Source: Actinomycetota bacterium (GTDB lineage: Bacteria; Actinomycetota; Actinomycetes; Nanopelagicales; Nanopelagicaceae). From it: 47,284 bases of DNA. The notes under the pieces were generated by a model. The model ran no database searches and was not told the origin of the DNA. It saw only the letters and a list, made by a program, of their open reading frames with translations. Positions 43,144-47,284 of this stretch are shown piece by piece (within the stretch, counting starts at the first letter, position 1; each line of letters begins with the position of its first letter). A program made the translations under genes and the position numbers. The DNA lies in NCBI GenBank assembly GCA_026392845.1, contig JAPLBJ010000070.1, positions 1 to 47,284 of the forward strand. Direction: 5' to 3'.

Positions 43144-44289
43144 TTGCGCAGCTAAGGTCCCAGTAAATAAGGCGCCTTGTTGTGATGGAGTGCTTCGATG
43201 ATCACCAATGCAATAGATGTTCTCGCGTACTAGAACACTTTGAGAAAGTGCTCGACCCACTGATTGCAATGGAAGCGCACTAGGTATTTCATACTTTGCA
43301 ATTAATTCCCAATCGCGCGTATCGCAGCCCCACATTACGGATAAGTGTCTGCGAGTCTCACTCTCTGTAATGGAGAGCGGAGTAGTTGTTGAAATCAAAT
43401 CTTTGCCTGCTGGTGCATATGCGGATGAAATCTTTGAAATTGCTAGTGTATTCATCACTGGTCCTCGACCTTGTCCATCAATAATTAGGCGAGCGTTTCT
43501 AGAATCCGAATCAACGCTGTGATACCAGGTTGTACATCCAGCCAATTCAGGAACATCTCGAAGATCTAACAATTGAGAGGCCGTTGTTGCATCAGTTGCC
43601 ACAATGATTTTACTTGCATCAATGGAACCGTTACTAGTCTCAACGATGCTCCCTCTAATTGCCTCTACGCGATTATTCAAGCGAAGATCACTAAGCCGCG
43701 ACGCAAGAGCCTTGCTCAACTCCCCTACGCCATTTCGAGGGACTCCTGGTGAGCCACTTACAAAACTTTTGATAACGCTCTTTCCATATATTGCATCAAC
43801 GCGATCAGGAGATGTAAGAAATACTCCAGATAAAAAGGGTTCAAGCACCCGAGAGTAAAGGTCACCCGTTCCCGCTGCGCGAAGTTCTTCTCCAATTGAT
43901 TTAGCAGCAACACTTTTCGTCAGTAGGTAACGAATAAGCGCTAACTTCTCCGGCAATGTTCCTGTGGCTCTATCGAGTGCGCTCCATGGCGAAACTCGTG
44001 GATCACCGAGTGAAAAGCGCGCTGTACCCATAGCGAGTTCGATAATGCGTGGAGCTTTTATGAAATCTATTTCCTTGATTACATCTAGTTCTTGCAACGC
44101 TGGATATTTAGCATTGATAAGTTGAAAACCTCTATCGCACAAGTACCCATCAATTCGATCAGTTGCGACTCGCCCACCTGCTCGATCACTACTTTCAAGC
44201 ACGATAACTTCACGATTATGTTTCTCTAAATGCAGCGCTGCAGATATTCCTGCAAGACCAGCGCCAATTATTACTACAGGTTTAGCCAT
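43126..44289 (-). CDS. FAD-dependent amine oxidase / phytoene-desaturase-like protein
   Basis: A 387-residue flavoprotein with the N-terminal dinucleotide-binding motif VVIIGAGLAGISAALHLEK, VLESSDRAGGRVATD and a C-terminal FAD contact YCIGDHRSTPSQQGA. It resembles COG1232/COG1233 oxidoreductases (protoporphyrinogen oxidase, carotenoid desaturase, monoamine oxidase). No crt genes are nearby, so the substrate is unclear. The ATG at 44289 overlaps the upstream Gfo/Idh stop by eight bases. An in-frame ATG at 44316 would overlap more and is not preferred. Confidence 0.83.
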   Translation of the reverse strand: MAKPVVIIGAGLAGISAALHLEKHNREVIVLESSDRAGGRVATDRIDGYLCDRGFQLINAKYPALQELDVIKEIDFIKAPRIIELAMGTARFSLGDPRVSPWSALDRATGTLPEKLALIRYLLTKSVAAKSIGEELRAAGTGDLYSRVLEPFLSGVFLTSPDRVDAIYGKSVIKSFVSGSPGVPRNGVGELSKALASRLSDLRLNNRVEAIRGSIVETSNGSIDASKIIVATDATTASQLLDLRDVPELAGCTTWYHSVDSDSRNARLIIDGQGRGPVMNTLAISKISSAYAPAGKDLISTTTPLSITESETRRHLSVMWGCDTRDWELIAKYEIPSALPLQSVGRALSQSVLVRENIYCIGDHRSTPSQQGALFTGTLAAQLILNK

Positions 44290-45298
44290 GAATTGATTGT
44301 GCTCGTGCCTGATCAATAATCTTTGCTACCAATAGTGCATCTTCTGTGCTCACTGGCCATGCATTCTTTCCTGCAATTGCTCCTGCTACTTCTAAATAAA
44401 AGTGAGCATAATTTCCAGGTTCTGAATCAATCTCTTTGACTTCATCGCCGCGATAAATAAATGTCTTTGACTTCGATGGGATAGTCCACGTGCCACCTTC
44501 AGGATATTTTCCTGAACGCAATAAATCTTCTTGTGGATCCAAATCATTGACTACAAGTGCACCCTTGCTTCCAAGTAAGCGAATGCGTGGACCAGGTGCT
44601 CCAACAATTGCACTGGCCGACAAATATCCAACTGCGCCACCGGAGTATTTGATGACAAGTACTGAATCATCATCAGCGCCACCGCGAATTGATCGAACAC
44701 TTGAACTAACGAGTTCAGGGGTTCCTAGCCATTGCATCGAAGTTGAAATTAGGTGTGGTTGGAGATCAATAAGTTGCCCTCCACCATCAGCAGGTGACAT
44801 GGTTTCGCGCCACGAAGAATTATTTACATCCGGGCGAAAACGTTCGAAGCGAGAATCGAGTCTAAATATTTCACCAAGAACTCCGCTCGCGATAACTTTC
44901 TTGATAGTCAGCGCATCACTATCCCATCGGCGATTGAAAAAAGTCGTGACAGGGACATTGGCCGCCTTTGCATAATCAACAATCGCTTGTGTTTCTTCAT
45001 ATGTGCGACCCATCGGCTTATCAACGACAACTGGAATGCCGGCATCGATTGCAAGGTAGGCATCGTGGGCATGAGCGACATTTGCTGAAGCAACAACGAC
45101 TAGATCTAGGCCGAGAGCTACTAGCTCTTCAACAGTTGCTACTACTTTGGTTGATGGAAAATCAGCAAGTGCATGAGACTTTCGCTCTGCATTACTTGTT
45201 TGAATTCCAACAACATCAAAACCACACCCCTTGAGCAATGGCGCGTGGAAATAGCGACCTGCTAAACCGTAGCCCGCTATTCCAACGCGTAGAGCCAT
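44282..45298 (-). CDS. Gfo/Idh/MocA-family NAD(P)-dependent oxidoreductase
   Basis: A 338-residue protein with an N-terminal Rossmann motif GIAGYGLAGRYFHAPLL and the family's E-K-P-like motif as VVVDKPMG (about residues 93-99), followed by the C-terminal alpha/beta domain. This group covers inositol, sugar and bile-pigment dehydrogenases. It lies three bases after the MMPL gene and runs into the FAD protein with an overlap, so the three may be one transcript. Confidence 0.9.
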   Translation of the reverse strand: MALRVGIAGYGLAGRYFHAPLLKGCGFDVVGIQTSNAERKSHALADFPSTKVVATVEELVALGLDLVVVASANVAHAHDAYLAIDAGIPVVVDKPMGRTYEETQAIVDYAKAANVPVTTFFNRRWDSDALTIKKVIASGVLGEIFRLDSRFERFRPDVNNSSWRETMSPADGGGQLIDLQPHLISTSMQWLGTPELVSSSVRSIRGGADDDSVLVIKYSGGAVGYLSASAIVGAPGPRIRLLGSKGALVVNDLDPQEDLLRSGKYPEGGTWTIPSKSKTFIYRGDEVKEIDSEPGNYAHFYLEVAGAIAGKNAWPVSTEDALLVAKIIDQARAQSIHG

Positions 45299-45301
45299 GA
45301 G

Positions 45302-47284
45302 TTACACCTTTTCGTGTTGAAGTTTTGAAGGCCACCAGATCTTTGGCCCGATTGTATGCACTAATGCAGGTACAAGAACAGAGCGAACGATGATGGTATC
45401 TAGAAGAACACCAAACGCAACGGCAAAACCGAGTTCTGCAAGTGGTACCAGTGGGAGCAATCCAAGAACTGCAAATGTTGCAGCAAGGACTATTCCGGCT
45501 GAAGTAATAACAGAGCCTGTAACAGTTACACCCTTGATCACACCTGCTCTGGTACCAATCTTCATACTCTCTTCTCGTACACGAGTCATAAGGAAGATGT
45601 TGTAATCAATTCCCAGTGCAACAAGGAAGATGAATACGAAGAGTGGGAACGAATTATCACCTCCTGCAAAACCAAATACATGGTTGAAGACAAGTGCGCA
45701 TACTCCAAGTGTTGCAAAGTATGAAAGCACAACTGTTCCAAGTAGCAGAATTGCACTGAGGATACTTCGAAGTAGAAGTCCAAGGATCAGAGTAATAACA
45801 AAGAGAATGATCGGAATAATTGTTCTGTTATCTTGATTATTCGCTGTGCGAATATCAAAATAAACTGCACTTGTTCCGCCCACTAGAGCAGTTGCATCTG
45901 CCGCTTTCGCTAATCTGCGAATCTCTGGAACTTCATTTCCTGCTTCCACGCTATCTGGAGCCTTATCAAGGGTTAGATTCAAAATTGCTTTTCCATTGAC
46001 GATCTTCACCTCAGGCAATGGTTGCCCTGGCATCGGAATTCCATCAAGTGTTGGAGCTATATTCTTAACACCAGGTGCGCTCTTGAGCGCAGCAGTTACG
46101 GCAGCGATTTTATCTGCGCTTACAACTACCTGTGTTGGGTCTCCTTCTCCACCAGGGAAATGTTTGACCAATAATTTTTGTCCAACTACAGATTCTGGAT
46201 TTCCAGTAAATGTATCAACGGTTCCGATTCCATCGGCTTTCAAAGTTGTTGAAGTAAATGCGAATGCAATGAGAATGACGCCAGTAATTGCCCACGCTCT
46301 ACGTGGATTGCGTCCAATACCATTGGCAACCTTTGACCAAGGTCCAGACATCACATGATCATCGCCATCGAATAATGGACGACGTGGCCAGAAAATCCAA
46401 CGGCCGAATACTAAAAGGAATGCTGGCAAGAGAGTCAAAATAGTAAACATTGAACAAACAATGCCAATGGCTCCGATTGGTCCAAGACCAGCAGTATTTG
46501 TTAGTTGGCTAAAGAGCAATATGAGAAGTGAAATTGCAACTGTTGAACCCGATGCCAAAATTGGTTCCCATACTCCTTTATACGCAGCTCGCATCGCATC
46601 AAATCTGCTGGCATGTAAATGCAATTCTTCTCGGTAACGAGCAATGAGTAATAGCGCGTAATCAGTTGCCGCACCAATGACTAATACCGAGAGAATTCCT
46701 TGGGACTGACCGTCGACATCAATAATGTTATTTTTTGCTAGAAGATAGACAATTCCGCCAGCCATTGAGAGTGCGAATAGAGCTGAGAGAAGAGGAATAA
46801 CCCACAATATTGGTGAGCGATAAACAATAATAAGGATAATTGCGACAACTGCCAAAGTTGTAAGTAGGAGAGATGAATCTAGAGTTCCAAACGCAGCAAA
46901 GAGATCTCCGAGTAATCCACCTGGTCCTGTTACATAAGGTGTAAATCCATTTGCCTCTGCAATTGGTTTTATATCTGCGCGAAGGGCCTCAAGCACTGCC
47001 GGTAGAACTGGCTTTTCATTTGGAAGAGTCTTAGATATTGCCTGACCATCTAATGGAACATTAGCCAATACTGCGCCGCCATCTTGTGATGGAAATACTG
47101 ATATGCGCCCACCTGGCGCAAGATAATCTGAAATCTTGGCAGTAGTGCCACCTAATGAAAGATTGCCAACGGTGAGCATGTGAGCATTGATTGCTTCAAA
47201 TGTGGCAGGAGTAGATTTGCCTTCAAACAAAATCAGTGTTGGAAAATTGAAAGAATCTTTTGTGGAAAATGTTGCGATTACATC
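45302..47284 (-). CDS. MMPL/RND-family membrane transporter, 5' end beyond the window
   Basis: The C-terminal 660 codons of an RND-superfamily protein; the frame runs without a start codon to the right edge. Two repeated halves are seen, each with a membrane segment containing the proton-relay acidic motif: GAATDYALLLIARYREE in the first and LGIDYNIFLMTRVREES in the second. Between them lies an extracellular loop region. MMPL proteins export lipids, siderophores or small molecules in actinobacteria. The substrate is unknown here. A TTG at 47230 is an internal Leu codon, not a start. Confidence 0.92.
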   Translation of the reverse strand, partial: DVIATFSTKDSFNFPTLILFEGKSTPATFEAINAHMLTVGNLSLGGTTAKISDYLAPGGRISVFPSQDGGAVLANVPLDGQAISKTLPNEKPVLPAVLEALRADIKPIAEANGFTPYVTGPGGLLGDLFAAFGTLDSSLLLTTLAVVAIILIIVYRSPILWVIPLLSALFALSMAGGIVYLLAKNNIIDVDGQSQGILSVLVIGAATDYALLLIARYREELHLHASRFDAMRAAYKGVWEPILASGSTVAISLLILLFSQLTNTAGLGPIGAIGIVCSMFTILTLLPAFLLVFGRWIFWPRRPLFDGDDHVMSGPWSKVANGIGRNPRRAWAITGVILIAFAFTSTTLKADGIGTVDTFTGNPESVVGQKLLVKHFPGGEGDPTQVVVSADKIAAVTAALKSAPGVKNIAPTLDGIPMPGQPLPEVKIVNGKAILNLTLDKAPDSVEAGNEVPEIRRLAKAADATALVGGTSAVYFDIRTANNQDNRTIIPIILFVITLILGLLLRSILSAILLLGTVVLSYFATLGVCALVFNHVFGFAGGDNSFPLFVFIFLVALGIDYNIFLMTRVREESMKIGTRAGVIKGVTVTGSVITSAGIVLAATFAVLGLLPLVPLAELGFAVAFGVLLDTIIVRSVLVPALVHTIGPKIWWPSKLQHEKV

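Noticed and set aside
47228-47230. TTG as start of the MMPL gene
   Set aside because: The frame continues with sensible codons to the window edge, so the real start lies outside.

Overview
The window reads as a chromosome segment of a small-genome, low-GC (by eye in the mid-40s percent) actinobacterium. Gene orders match the actinobacterial core: pdxS / LemA-like / pimA / patA / pgsA / HIT / thrS; trpD / ctaE / qcrCAB; ctaC-ctaD-ctaF; adenosine-kinase-like pfkB / erpA / nadA / DUF3043; gcvT / pepA / lpd / sucB / TIGR01777. Together with the AT-rich codon use and extreme gene packing, this points to a streamlined freshwater lineage of the acI/Nanopelagicales type (Planktophila or Nanopelagicus relatives). 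That assignment is inference. No phage, IS element, CRISPR array or rRNA is visible.

Layout. Bases 1-7532 (mostly minus strand) hold the 5' end of pdxS, a DUF3048 secreted protein, a LemA-like protein, the phosphatidylinositol mannoside genes pimA, patA and pgsA, then HIT and thrS. They are interrupted by one plus-strand gene that looks like a degenerate EF-G-type G domain. Bases 7537-9314 carry pabC-like and pabB. Bases 9386-10081 hold three tRNAs (Gly-GCC, Cys-GCA, Val-GAC), a phosphomannose-isomerase-type cupin and a long inter-tRNA hairpin. Bases 10092-11706 are a divergent phosphotransferase/LysE pair. Bases 11701-15158 are a four-gene ferredoxin / ferredoxin reductase / cytochrome P450 / beta-propeller operon. 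Bases 15264-18626 carry an amidinohydrolase-like enzyme, an alpha/beta hydrolase, a DEDDh exonuclease and trpD. Bases 18638-26922 hold a receiver-like protein and the respiratory bcc-aa3 genes: ctaE-qcrCAB on plus and ctaC-ctaD-ctaF on minus, with a DMT transporter at the point of convergence.

Bases 26981-31405 are a sulfur and Fe-S region: a cysteine-desulfurase-like protein that has lost the PLP lysine, an overlapping tusA, a PfkB kinase, erpA, nadA and DUF3043. Bases 31406-32407 hold an aldo/keto reductase. Bases 32515-36517 are a vitamin B12 uptake unit: cobalamin riboswitch, small secreted four-cysteine protein, EcfT, a fused double EcfA ATPase and an S component. Bases 36483-43143 carry gcvT, pepA, lpd, an E2 acyltransferase gene (sucB/dlaT) broken by one in-frame TAA, and a TIGR01777 epimerase. 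Bases 43126-47284 carry an FAD amine-oxidase-like protein, a Gfo/Idh oxidoreductase and a truncated MMPL exporter.

The most unusual items are the PLP-lysine-less desulfurase paired with TusA, the nonsense-interrupted E2 gene, the pseudo-GTPase inserted in the PIM cluster, the self-contained P450 operon of unknown substrate and the B12-controlled secreted protein. Two genome-wide habits also show. Nearly every convergent pair overlaps or abuts, leaving no room for a terminator. Many genes have a -10-like hexamer 6-9 nt before the start codon and no Shine-Dalgarno, suggesting leaderless transcripts.
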